This document shows, piece by piece, positions 5,651-13,244 of a stretch of DNA of 15,489 bases. This DNA is from Planctomycetia bacterium (lineage in GTDB: Bacteria > Planctomycetota > Planctomycetia > Gemmatales > Gemmataceae): assembly GCA_022616395.1 (NCBI GenBank), contig JAKEEV010001158.1:1-15489 (forward strand), read 5' to 3'. The notes below the pieces were generated by a model, which was given only the letters and a program-made list of their open reading frames with translations, made no database searches and was not told the DNA's origin. Position numbers and translations under genes: made by a program. Every line of letters begins with the position of its first letter. Position 1 is the first letter of the stretch.

Positions 5651-8641
5651 ATGCTGCTTCGCTCTCTTGTCTCCATCGCGCTTGTTGTCGCGCTCGTCGC
5701 GGTTCCTTCTGGAACGCGCGCCGACGATCCGCCGAAGTCGGTGGACTTCGAGCGCGACGTCAAGCCGATCTTCGCGAAGCACTGTTACTCGTGCCACGGT
5801 CCGGAGAAGCAAAAGAGCAGCCTGAGGCTCGACCAGAAAGCCGGAGCGCTCGCGGGCGGAGACTCGGGCAAAGTGATCGTGCCCGGCAAACCGGCCGAGA
5901 GCCACCTGTTGAAGCTTGTCGCTTCCGATGATCCAGAGACGCGAATGCCGCCAAAAGGCGCTCGACTCACACCAAAACAGATCGCGACGCTTCAGCAGTG
6001 GATCGAGCAAGGCGCGAAGTGGCCCGACGATGAATCAGTGAAGGTGAACCCTGCCGACTGGTGGAGCTTCAAGCCGCTCAAGAAGCCCGCAGTGCCGGCA
6101 ATTCAAAATCCGAAGCACGAAATCCGAAATGACATCGACCGGTTTGTGATCGCAAAAGCGAGTGACAAGGGATTGTCACAATCACCAGAGGCGGATCGAC
6201 GCACTCTCATCCGTCGGCTGTATTTCGACCTGATTGGGTTGCCGCCTTTCCCCGAAGAAGTCGAGGCGTTCGTCAAGGACACCGCTGCGAAGGCTTACGA
6301 GAAGCTCGTCGATAAGTTGCTCGCTTCTCCACACCACGGCGAACGGTGGGCGCGGCACTGGCTCGATGTCGTTCACTTCGGCGAAACGCACGGCTACGAC
6401 AAGGACAAACCGCGGCCCAACGCCTGGCCGTATCGCGATTACGTGATTCGCGCGTTCAACTCCGACAAGCCGTATGGTCGATTCATCTCAGAGCAAGTCG
6501 CGGGCGATGTGCTTTACCCCGGTACGGTCGATGGAATCGAAGCTCTCGGTTTCCTCGCGGCCGGTCCGTGGGACTTCATCGGCCACGCGGAGTTGCCCGA
6601 GTCGAAGATCGATGGGAAAGTGGCCCGCCATCTCGACCGCGATGACTTCGTTGCGAACACGATCAGCACGTTTATGGGTCTGACTGTTCACTGCGCGCAG
6701 TGTCACAATCACAAGTTCGACCCGATCACGCAACACGATTACTACAGCCTTCAGGCGGTGTTCGCGGCCCTCGACCGCACTGATACGCGCTACGACACCG
6801 ACCCGAAGATCGCCACACAGCGCGCCAGGTACGACGGACAGAAGAAAGTTGCAACCGCGAAGCTCGCGACGCTGATCGCGGAAGCCAGGAAGAAGGCGCC
6901 TGAGTTAATCGCCATCGAGAAGCAACTCGTGGATGCAGCGAAGCCAGGGAACACCCCCAAGCCGCCAGAGTTCGGCTATCACTCCGCGATTTCGCCGAAG
7001 CAGGATGTGCCGAAGTGGGTGCAGGTCGATCTTGGTGAGAGTGTGAAGCTTGAATCGATTGTGCTGAAACCGTGTCACGATGAGTTCAACAACATCGGAG
7101 CCGGATTCGGCTTCCCAGTGCGCTTCAAGATCGAAGTGAGTGATGATGCGGAGTTCAAGACAGATGTGATTGTGCTCGCGGACGAGACCGCGAAGGACTT
7201 TACCAACCCCGGCATGACTCCCTACCGCGCGAAGGTTGGGGGGAAATCCGCTCGCTACATTCGCGTGACCGCGACCAAGCTCGCCCCGCGACAGAACGAC
7301 TTCATCTTCGCGCTGGCTGAACTCGAAGCGCTCGACGCGGACGGCAAGAACCTGGCCGCGAAGAAAAACGTGACCGCGCTTGACAGCATCGAAGCTCCGG
7401 TGCGCTGGCGAAAGTCGAACCTCACGGATGGGCTGTTCGCGCCTGGGGCGAGGCTGACCGCGACGGAACTGGCGAAGCTCCGAGAGAAGCGCGACTCCCT
7501 GATGAAGTCGGCGCTGGGAGAAAAAGGTGTCGCGGAACTCGCGACCGCGGAATCCGAGTTACGAGTTGCGGAAATGGAGCTGGCAAAGCTACCGGCTCAG
7601 CGATCCGTTTACATCGGAGCGATTCACACCGGCAGCGGGAATTTCATCGGCACTGGCTCAACTGGAGGCAAGCCGCGCCCGATTCACATCCTGACTCGTG
7701 GCGACGTGACAAGGCCCGGAAAGGAAGTTGCTCCCGGCGCAATTGTGGCGATTCCCGGAATCACTGGTCGCTTTGAATTGCCACCGAACCACACGGAAGG
7801 CGACCACAGAGCAGCGCTCGCGAAGTGGCTGATTGATCCGAATAACCCGCTCACATGGCGCGTGATGGCCAATCGTGTGTGGCAATATCATTTCGGCCGC
7901 GCGATTGTTGATACACCGAACGACTTCGGCAAGATGGGTCAACTCCCCACACACCCAGAGTTACTGGATTACCTCGCAAGCGAGTTAAGAGAGCATCAAT
8001 CACTGAAGAAACTTCACAAGTTGATCGTGATGAGCGCTACATATAGACAGGTATCAACAACCCACGACGCGAACGCCAAGATAGATGTAGACAACCGCTA
8101 TCTATGGCGACAAAATAGACGGAAACTTGAAGCGGAAGCCGTGCGAGATTCGATTCTCTTTGTCGCGGGCAAACTCGATCTCACAGCGGGCGGGCCAAGC
8201 TTCCAGGACTTCGTGATCGAGAAACCAGAGCATTCGCCGCACTATCAATACCACCTCCACGACCCGGACGATGTGAAGTCGCACCGCCGGGCGATCTACC
8301 GCTTCGTGGTGCGGTCGAAGCAACAGCCATTCATGGCCGCGCTCGACTGCGCCGACCCATCGCTTGCGGTCGAGAAACGCAACGAAACACTCACGCCGCA
8401 ACAGGCGCTCGCACTGCTCAATAACAAGCTCTCGGTCGCGATGGCGAAGCACTTCGCGCTGCGCGTGGAGAAACTGGCTGCGGACGACGCCGGCCGCGTG
8501 CGCGCTGCGTTCCGGCTGGCGCTTGGCCGCGACCCGACCGCGAAAGAACGCGACGCGCTGACCGCTTACGCGAAGGAATATGGCCTGGCGAATATGTGTC
8601 GCGTGATCTTGAACCTGAACGAATTCGTGTTCGTGGATTGA
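5651..8641 (+). CDS. PSD1 planctomycete cytochrome: PSCyt1, DUF1549, discoidin-like, DUF1553
   Basis: This is a 996-residue exported protein. A signal peptide (about residues 1-24) precedes a PSCyt1 domain with CYSCH (C45-C48-H49) and RMPPKG (98-103). DUF1549 (about 161-375) includes the second haem-type motif CAQCHNHKFDP (348-358). Residues about 440-565 resemble a discoidin (F5/F8 type C) domain: WVQVDLGESVKLESIVLKP early and SARYIRVTATKLAP late, the usual edge strands of that fold. DUF1553 runs from about 720 (AALAKWLIDPNNPLTWRVMANR) to the end. I chose the ATG at 5651, which has GGAG eight bases upstream and puts the signal peptide at the N-terminus; a GTG at 5642 is in frame but overlaps that GGAG. 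It is the first gene of the rightward cluster and the divergent paralogue of 2158-5298. The discoidin-like domain suggests binding to a surface or a glycan; the role is otherwise unknown. Confidence 0.95.
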   Translation: MLLRSLVSIALVVALVAVPSGTRADDPPKSVDFERDVKPIFAKHCYSCHGPEKQKSSLRLDQKAGALAGGDSGKVIVPGKPAESHLLKLVASDDPETRMPPKGARLTPKQIATLQQWIEQGAKWPDDESVKVNPADWWSFKPLKKPAVPAIQNPKHEIRNDIDRFVIAKASDKGLSQSPEADRRTLIRRLYFDLIGLPPFPEEVEAFVKDTAAKAYEKLVDKLLASPHHGERWARHWLDVVHFGETHGYDKDKPRPNAWPYRDYVIRAFNSDKPYGRFISEQVAGDVLYPGTVDGIEALGFLAAGPWDFIGHAELPESKIDGKVARHLDRDDFVANTISTFMGLTVHCAQCHNHKFDPITQHDYYSLQAVFAALDRTDTRYDTDPKIATQRARYDGQKKVATAKLATLIAEARKKAPELIAIEKQLVDAAKPGNTPKPPEFGYHSAISPKQDVPKWVQVDLGESVKLESIVLKPCHDEFNNIGAGFGFPVRFKIEVSDDAEFKTDVIVLADETAKDFTNPGMTPYRAKVGGKSARYIRVTATKLAPRQNDFIFALAELEALDADGKNLAAKKNVTALDSIEAPVRWRKSNLTDGLFAPGARLTATELAKLREKRDSLMKSALGEKGVAELATAESELRVAEMELAKLPAQRSVYIGAIHTGSGNFIGTGSTGGKPRPIHILTRGDVTRPGKEVAPGAIVAIPGITGRFELPPNHTEGDHRAALAKWLIDPNNPLTWRVMANRVWQYHFGRAIVDTPNDFGKMGQLPTHPELLDYLASELREHQSLKKLHKLIVMSATYRQVSTTHDANAKIDVDNRYLWRQNRRKLEAEAVRDSILFVAGKLDLTAGGPSFQDFVIEKPEHSPHYQYHLHDPDDVKSHRRAIYRFVVRSKQQPFMAALDCADPSLAVEKRNETLTPQQALALLNNKLSVAMAKHFALRVEKLAADDAGRVRAAFRLALGRDPTAKERDALTAYAKEYGLANMCRVILNLNEFVFVD
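6101..6130 (+). repeat. AT-rich repeat read in frame inside PSD1
   Basis: ATTCAAAATCCGAAGCACG followed by AAATCCGAAAT encodes IQNPKHEIRN in the linker between PSCyt1 and DUF1549. By eye it shares 24 of 33 bases with the copy in the leftward paralogue (4813-4846) and sits at the same place in the protein. Confidence 0.65.
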
Positions 8642-8654
8642 GCAGCAGAATTAG

Positions 8655-8672
8655 CCACAGATTAACACAGAT
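8655..8672. repeat. Short dispersed motif CCACAGATTAACACAGAT
   Basis: This 18-base motif in the gap after PSD1 matches a short sequence I recall as widely dispersed in planctomycete and some other genomes. Only one copy is present here, so calling it a repeat rests on recollection and not on this window. Confidence 0.35.
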
Positions 8673-8697
8673 GAAAGGCAGGATCAGAAAAGCCAAG

Positions 8698-8775
8698 AGA
8701 GTTTAGACAGGATAACAGGATCAACTCGATCTTGATTTTGAATCCAGTTTCATCCTGTTATCCTGTCTAAACTCT
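8698..8775. repeat. 24-bp perfect inverted repeat between PSD1 and DUF1501
   Basis: The arms at 8698-8721 and 8752-8775 are exact reverse complements and enclose a 30-nt loop. The left arm contains GACAGGATAACAGGAT (8706-8721), which recurs exactly at 10330-10345. It lies within the 196-nt gap before DUF1501, so it would form a long hairpin in the mRNA between two genes presumed to be co-transcribed. It could attenuate transcription, protect the upstream message, or simply be a mobile repeat. No T-run follows the right arm, so it is not a classical terminator. Confidence 0.85.
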
Positions 8776-8837
8776 GTTCTGTTTTGATCGTGTCTTCTCT
8801 GCGCTCATCGTGCGGCTCATATTTCTTGAGGTTTCCT

Positions 8838-10301
8838 GTGTCAACTTCACGACGCGACTTCCTCTTTCACTCTGGTGGCGGGCTGGGCGGTATTGCTCTC
8901 GCTTCCTTGCTGGGCGCGGACAAGCTCCTGGCCGATGCGCCGAGGAAGCGCGCGGATGGCGGACTGCATCACAAGCCCAAAGCGAAGCGCATCGTGCAAC
9001 TGTTCATGGCAGGCGGGGCGAGTCACGTTGATCTGTTCGACTTCAAACCGGAGCTGGTGAAGCGGCACGGTCAGGAAGCGAACTTTGGCGAACACGTCGA
9101 GGCGTTCCAAAATGGTTTGGGGCCGTGGCTGAAGCCCGTGTGGGAGTTCAAAACATATGGGAACTGTGGGAAGCAATTAAGTGAAGTTGTTGCGCCGTTG
9201 GGTGATGTCATTGATGAGATAGCATTTATACATAACATGATCGGCAAAACGGGCGTTCACTCTCAGGGCACACTTCTGCAAACGACCGGCTTCAATCGCC
9301 CAGGGTTTCCCGGAATGGGTTGTTGGGTGAGCTACGGCCTCGGAAGCGCCAACGAGAACCTGCCGACGTTCGTGGTGCTGCCGGATCATCGCGGACTTGC
9401 ATCGAATGGCACGAAGAACTGGGATAGCGCATTCCTTCCGGCTCAACATCAGGGAACCGCGATCTATCCGGGCACGAAGACACCGATTGAAGACCTCTTC
9501 CCAGATGAACGGGCGAAGTTCGTCACTCGCGATGCCGACAAGGCCGGGATCGACTTGCTCACCGAGTTGAACAAGCAGCACGCGAACGCCCGACCCGGAG
9601 ACGAACGCCTTGAGGCACGCATCAAGAGCTACGAGCTGGCCGCGAAGATGCAACTCGCCGCTCCCGAAGCGCTCGACATCTCGAAGGAAACGAAGGAGAC
9701 GCTGAAACTCTACGGCCTCGATCACGGGAAGACCTCGTTCGACAAGGAAATCAACCCGCTGGAAGAGACCGACTACTTCAGCCGCAAGTGCCTGGTTGCG
9801 CGGAGGCTTCTGGAACGCGGAGTGCGCTTCGTGCAGGTGTGGAGCGGAAACGACAATGGCTTCCCGCGCCGCAACTGGGATTCGCACGAAGACGTGAAGC
9901 GCGATCACGGGCCACTCGCTTACGGCATGGCGCGCGGCGCATCGGCGCTCATCGCCGACCTAAAGCGACTTGGCTTACTCGAAGATACCATCGTGCTATG
10001 GACGACCGAGTTCGGCCGAATGCCGAGTTCGCAAGGCGGAAAAGGTCGCGACCACAACCCGTATTGCTTCACCAACTGGCTCTGCGGAGGTGGAATCAAG
10101 CGCGGCATTTCGCACGGTCCAAGCGATGACTTCGGCTACAAGCCCGCCGACCGCAAATACCCCACCGAGGTGTATGATGTTCACGCCACCATTCTGCACT
10201 TGCTTGGCATCGACCACACGAAGTTAAGCGTGCGTCACAACGGCATCGACCGCCGACTCACCGATGTGCATGGGCACGTCATTGAGGAAGTGCTGGCGTG
10301 A
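8838..10301 (+). CDS. DUF1501 family Tat-exported protein
   Basis: This 487-residue DUF1501 protein is the partner of the rightward PSD1. The twin-arginine signal is at the very N-terminus (TSRRDFLFHSGGG, from residue 3, then a Gly/Ala/Leu-rich stretch to about residue 30). Motifs matching its paralogue at 251-1717 are GGASHVDLFDFKP (59-71), NWDSH (346-350), TEFGR (390-394), GRDHNP (403-408) and HLLGIDH (454-460). I chose the GTG at 8838 because TTGAGG ends six bases before it, and because this start gives a length and signal position like those of the paralogue; a TTG at 8784 would add 18 residues ahead of the Tat motif. It follows PSD1 by 196 nt and precedes the enolase-superfamily gene by 107 nt. 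Family assignment is firm; activity and substrate are unknown. Confidence 0.95.
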   Translation: MSTSRRDFLFHSGGGLGGIALASLLGADKLLADAPRKRADGGLHHKPKAKRIVQLFMAGGASHVDLFDFKPELVKRHGQEANFGEHVEAFQNGLGPWLKPVWEFKTYGNCGKQLSEVVAPLGDVIDEIAFIHNMIGKTGVHSQGTLLQTTGFNRPGFPGMGCWVSYGLGSANENLPTFVVLPDHRGLASNGTKNWDSAFLPAQHQGTAIYPGTKTPIEDLFPDERAKFVTRDADKAGIDLLTELNKQHANARPGDERLEARIKSYELAAKMQLAAPEALDISKETKETLKLYGLDHGKTSFDKEINPLEETDYFSRKCLVARRLLERGVRFVQVWSGNDNGFPRRNWDSHEDVKRDHGPLAYGMARGASALIADLKRLGLLEDTIVLWTTEFGRMPSSQGGKGRDHNPYCFTNWLCGGGIKRGISHGPSDDFGYKPADRKYPTEVYDVHATILHLLGIDHTKLSVRHNGIDRRLTDVHGHVIEEVLA

Positions 10302-10324
10302 GTGGTAATCGGCGGAGAAGACAT

Positions 10325-10392
10325 TTTTCGACAGGATAACAGGATAAGACAGGATTCAAATCAATCCTGATTATCCTTTATCCTGTCGAAAA
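10325..10392. repeat. Imperfect inverted repeat between DUF1501 and the enolase-superfamily gene
   Basis: TTTTCGACAGGATAACAGGA begins the left arm at 10325, and the right arm ends with ATCCTGTCGAAAA at 10392. The outer 14 to 15 bp match and the inner part has small mismatches. The left arm contains GACAGGATAACAGGAT (10330-10345), the same core as in the inverted repeat at 8698-8775. It fills most of the gap before the next gene and ends 8 nt before the GAGG that serves as its Shine-Dalgarno. Confidence 0.8.
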
Positions 10393-10408
10393 CTCTTTTG
10401 AGGCATCC

Positions 10409-11512
10409 ATGCGCATTACTCGTATCACCGCGTGGCAGGTTGATCTGCCGCTGCACGAAGGGAGTTACAAGTGGTCCGGCGGGAAGTCGGTCGCGGTGTT
10501 CGACAGCACGGTCGTTGCGGTGGAAACGGACGCGGGCATCACCGGTTTTGGCGAAGTGTGTCCGCTGGGGCCAGCGTACTTGCCGGCTTATGCCGCGGGG
10601 GTGCGCGCTGGGTTGAAGGAACTCGCACCGGAGCTGCTCGGAGAAGACCCGACGCAGTTGGGGAAGCTCAACCGCGTGATGGATGCGGCACTCAAGGGCC
10701 ATCCGTATGTCAAGTCGGCGGTGGATGTCGCGTGCTGGGACATTCTCGGTAAGCAAGCCGGGGTTCCGGTGTGCGTGTTGCTCGGTGGGCGTTTCGGTGA
10801 TGACTTCCACCTGTATCGAGCGATCTCGCAAGAGTCGCCAGACGAAATGGCCGCGCGTGTCGCGAGCTATCGCGCGGAAGGCTATCGGCGGTTTCAACTG
10901 AAGGTCGGAGGCGATCCCGATACCGACATTCAACGCATCAAAGCAGTGACCGCGGTGCTTCAACCGGGAGATCGCCTGATCGCCGACGCCAACACCGGTT
11001 GGTTGCCACACGAAGCGGCTCGGGTTGTGCGCGCGGTGCGCGATGTGGACGTTTACATCGAACAGCCGTGTCTGACTTACGAAGAATGCCTCTCGGTGCG
11101 CCGACGAACGGATCATCCCTTCGTGTTGGACGAGGTGATTGACGGCATTGATGTGCTGATTCGTGCTCACGGTGATGGCGCGATGGACGTGGTGAACCTG
11201 AAGATCAGCAAGCTCGGCGGGCTGACGAAGACAAAGCAACTCCGCGACCTGTGCATTACTCTTGGAATCGCGATGACGCTTGAAGACAGTTGGGGTGGCG
11301 ACATCGTGACCGCGGCCATTGCGCACCTGGCACACAGCACGCCGACGGAGTTTCTCTTTACTGCTACCGACTTCAACAGCTACGTCACGCGCTCCATCGC
11401 GGAGGGCGCTCCGAAACGCAAGACCGGCCGACTCGCGGCTTCGGTTCTTCCGGGGCTTGGCATCACTCCCAAGTTCGCGGAGTTCGGTTCGCCCGCCGTG
11501 GATGTGCAATGA
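10409..11512 (+). CDS. Mandelate racemase/muconate lactonizing (enolase superfamily) enzyme
   Basis: This 367-residue cytoplasmic protein has the full two-domain layout of the family: an alpha/beta capping domain (about 1-120) and a TIM barrel. Catalytic-site residues are visible: K165 (FQLKVGG), metal ligands D193 (IADANTGW), E218 (YIEQP) and D241 (VLDEV), and the second lysine K265 (NLKISKLGG). Two facing lysines and three acidic metal ligands place it in the MLE-type subgroup, where an alpha-proton is removed next to a carboxylate. The first Lys of the usual KxK motif is Gln163. The segments DSWGGD (293-298) and TATDFNSYV (318-326) resemble proline-derivative dehydratases and epimerases such as cis-3-hydroxyproline dehydratase, a tentative likeness from memory. 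GAGG lies five bases before the ATG. It follows DUF1501 by 107 nt, probably in the same transcript. No signal peptide is seen. Confidence 0.9.
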   Translation: MRITRITAWQVDLPLHEGSYKWSGGKSVAVFDSTVVAVETDAGITGFGEVCPLGPAYLPAYAAGVRAGLKELAPELLGEDPTQLGKLNRVMDAALKGHPYVKSAVDVACWDILGKQAGVPVCVLLGGRFGDDFHLYRAISQESPDEMAARVASYRAEGYRRFQLKVGGDPDTDIQRIKAVTAVLQPGDRLIADANTGWLPHEAARVVRAVRDVDVYIEQPCLTYEECLSVRRRTDHPFVLDEVIDGIDVLIRAHGDGAMDVVNLKISKLGGLTKTKQLRDLCITLGIAMTLEDSWGGDIVTAAIAHLAHSTPTEFLFTATDFNSYVTRSIAEGAPKRKTGRLAASVLPGLGITPKFAEFGSPAVDVQ

Positions 11513-11521
11513 CTCGACGAA

Positions 11522-11541
11522 CCGGCGACGTGAGTCGCCGG
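11522..11541. repeat. 8-bp hairpin downstream of the enolase-superfamily gene
   Basis: CCGGCGAC (11522-11529), loop GTGA and GTCGCCGG (11534-11541) form a perfect GC-rich stem 10 nt after the stop codon. It could help end transcription of the rightward cluster, but no T-run follows. It also looks like a planctomycete dispersed palindrome. Further on, GTTAGGGCGCA (11577-11587) and TGCGCCTAAC (11606-11615) form a second, bulged inverted repeat. Confidence 0.6.
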
Positions 11542-11665
11542 GTGAAAGGATAACCGGCAGAACAGGAAAACTCAATGTTAGGGCGCACGAAGCCGATAAG
11601 AAAGTTGCGCCTAACGACATGGTTCGGGTGGATCGTGCGCGTTTGGCGAAAACAGGACGTGCGCC

Positions 11666-12868
11666 ATGCAAACCGTTCGCTTCGGCTGGTTGCTCCTCGC
11701 GGGGGTTGTACTTCTTGTCGGCAGCCCGTCGGCCGCTTGCGCCCAGTATCCCGGCCCCGCTCTTGCTTCAGCGGATGCGTCGTTCGCGGCGGAGTCCGGA
11801 TGGGCATGGCAGCCGCCCAGCAGCGCGAAACCTGAGAGCATGTCGAAGCTGTTCGATCCGTGCTTGACTTGCGGCCGACCCATGCTTTACGGCATCTGTT
11901 GCAAGCCTTTCCGCACGGGCAATGCGAGGGCATCCGGCGACACCGACGCGGAGAAACGGAACGGCAACGGCGACGCCAAGAAGGAGCCGAAACACATCCG
12001 CGACAATGCCTTCCTGGTCGAAGAAGCATTCAACCAGGAACCGGGCGTCGTGCAGCACATCTTCAACTGGGTCATCTTGTGGGACCGCACGCCTGGAGGC
12101 CAGACCCGCGACTTCACCTGGAACTACACAATGGAGCTGCCCCTCGGCAGCCAGAAGCATCAGTTCTCCTTCACGACCCAGGTTCTGAGCCTGTTTGAGA
12201 AACCGGACGATGGCCCGGTCACGCAACCGGGCGGTGTCGGCGACACGTTCCTGAACTATCGCTATCAGTTACTGGCGGATGACGACTTCCTGTGGTGCGC
12301 CCCGCGATTCAGTCTGATCCTTCCGACCGGCGACGAGCGCTTCGGTCTGGGCACGGGTCAGTTGGGTTACCAGTTCAACCTGCCGATCAGCAGATATGGG
12401 GACCGTTTTGACTTTCACTTCAACGCGGGCTTCACCTACATCCCGAATGTATCCGCCTTTTTTACGCCGGACATTGTTCCCGGTGGTGAACTGCCGGGGA
12501 ACGGCCAACCGCTGCTAGGGCTAGGGAATGGGTCGGCGTTCGCGGGACGCTCACCCCGTCGCGACCTCCACGGTTACAACCTCGGTGCCAGCGCCTTCTG
12601 GAAGCCGAAGACCAACCTCCACTTTTTCGTCGAAGCCCTCGCCCTCTGGAATGAGGAGATTGACGGCCGGGGGTTTCTGGACCATACCACCCAGGTCTTC
12701 GTCAACCCCGGTGTTCGCTATGCGGTCTGCCAATTCGAGGAGGTGGAGTGGGTTATTGGCGTGTCGGCTCCCATCGGTCTCACCAGGGACACGCCCGACA
12801 TCGGCGTCTTCTTCTACATGTCAATCGAGCACACGTTCCGCAAGATCCGGGAGAACGGAGGAGAGTAG
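11666..12868 (+). CDS. Predicted outer-membrane channel-like beta-barrel protein
   Basis: This 400-residue protein has a clear signal peptide (about 1-26, ending ACAQ). From about residue 130 it is made of alternating aromatic and polar strands with turns, typical of an outer-membrane barrel (DFTWNYTMELPLGSQ, DTFLNYRYQLL, PRFSLILPTGDERFGLG, LHFFVEALALW). The strand wording, especially the LPTGD turn, resembles the 'MetA-pathway of phenol degradation' (phenol_MetA_deg) transporter-like family. A region after the signal carries four cysteines, C66-x-x-C69 and C78-C79, which is unusual for a barrel and could bind metal or form disulfides. AGGA lies eight bases before the ATG. It is 153 nt after the enolase-superfamily gene, with a hairpin between, so it may have its own promoter. 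The barrel call is good; the transported compound is unknown. Confidence 0.75.
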   Translation: MQTVRFGWLLLAGVVLLVGSPSAACAQYPGPALASADASFAAESGWAWQPPSSAKPESMSKLFDPCLTCGRPMLYGICCKPFRTGNARASGDTDAEKRNGNGDAKKEPKHIRDNAFLVEEAFNQEPGVVQHIFNWVILWDRTPGGQTRDFTWNYTMELPLGSQKHQFSFTTQVLSLFEKPDDGPVTQPGGVGDTFLNYRYQLLADDDFLWCAPRFSLILPTGDERFGLGTGQLGYQFNLPISRYGDRFDFHFNAGFTYIPNVSAFFTPDIVPGGELPGNGQPLLGLGNGSAFAGRSPRRDLHGYNLGASAFWKPKTNLHFFVEALALWNEEIDGRGFLDHTTQVFVNPGVRYAVCQFEEVEWVIGVSAPIGLTRDTPDIGVFFYMSIEHTFRKIRENGGE

Positions 12869-12870
12869 CT

Positions 12871-13169
12871 GCCAACGTTCTTCTGGGAAGCGAACCCGTG
12901 AGTAACTCGGACCGCCACGGGTACGTCAAACTCTCCTCGTCGGCGACGGTCGGGTACACCCACATGAAGCGGCTCGGGGATACACCGAGTGGTTCGCGCT
13001 CTACCCGGCCGGGGCGACCGCGACCGGCGGCGGCGCGCAGCACCACCTCGACGGCGGCTTTCAATACTTCGTGACGAACAACTTCGCGCTGGACATTCGC
13101 GCCGGCTACGCCCTCAGCCGCAAGGCGGACGATTTCTTCGCTGGCACGGGCTTCGCCATCCGCTACTGA
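12871..13169 (+). pseudogene. C-terminal remnant of a second outer-membrane protein, frameshifted
   Basis: The plus strand encodes the tail of another beta-barrel protein in two frames. From 12871 one frame reads ANVLLGSEPVSNSDRHGYVK and continues to SATVGYTHMKRLG. At the GGGG run around 12977-12980 the reading shifts, and the other frame continues as YTEWFALYPAG, then HHLDGGFQYFV, LDIRAGYALSRKADDFFAG and TGFAIRY before TGA at 13167-13169. One added G in the run restores one continuous strand pattern. No start codon or signal peptide is present, so most of the gene is missing. It starts immediately after the stop of the intact barrel gene, which suggests a deletion that removed the rest. A sequencing error could explain the frameshift but not the missing N-terminus. 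Confidence 0.6.
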
Positions 13170-13186
13170 TCGCACAAAGCCGTCAG

Positions 13187-13215
13187 TTGTGGCCCCGGTT
13201 TGCCTGTGGTATTGT
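13187..13215 (+). promoter_or_regulatory. Possible sigma70-type promoter
   Basis: TTGTGG (13187-13192) and TATTGT (13210-13215) are separated by 17 nt, which would start a transcript roughly 20 nt before the ATG at 13245. The matches to consensus are modest (three and four of six), so this is a suggestion only. Confidence 0.3.
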
Positions 13216-13244
13216 GCGGTGTGTCTCCATCTGGAAACAGCACC

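Noticed and set aside
8698..8775. Rho-independent terminator after PSD1
   Set aside because: The stem is AT-mixed with a 30-nt loop and has no following T-run; it fits a dispersed inverted repeat better.
8784..8837. Upstream TTG start for the rightward DUF1501
   Set aside because: It would place 18 residues ahead of the Tat motif and lacks a Shine-Dalgarno, while the GTG at 8838 has TTGAGG at good spacing.
11577..11615. Integron attC-like site
   Set aside because: The ends read GTTAGG...CCTAAC, which is the inverse of the attC layout (CCTAAC...GTTAGG), and no integrase or cassette array is present.
10361..11671. 436-codon antisense frame over the enolase-superfamily gene
   Set aside because: The opposite strand has a complete active site and a good Shine-Dalgarno; this frame has no domain or start support.
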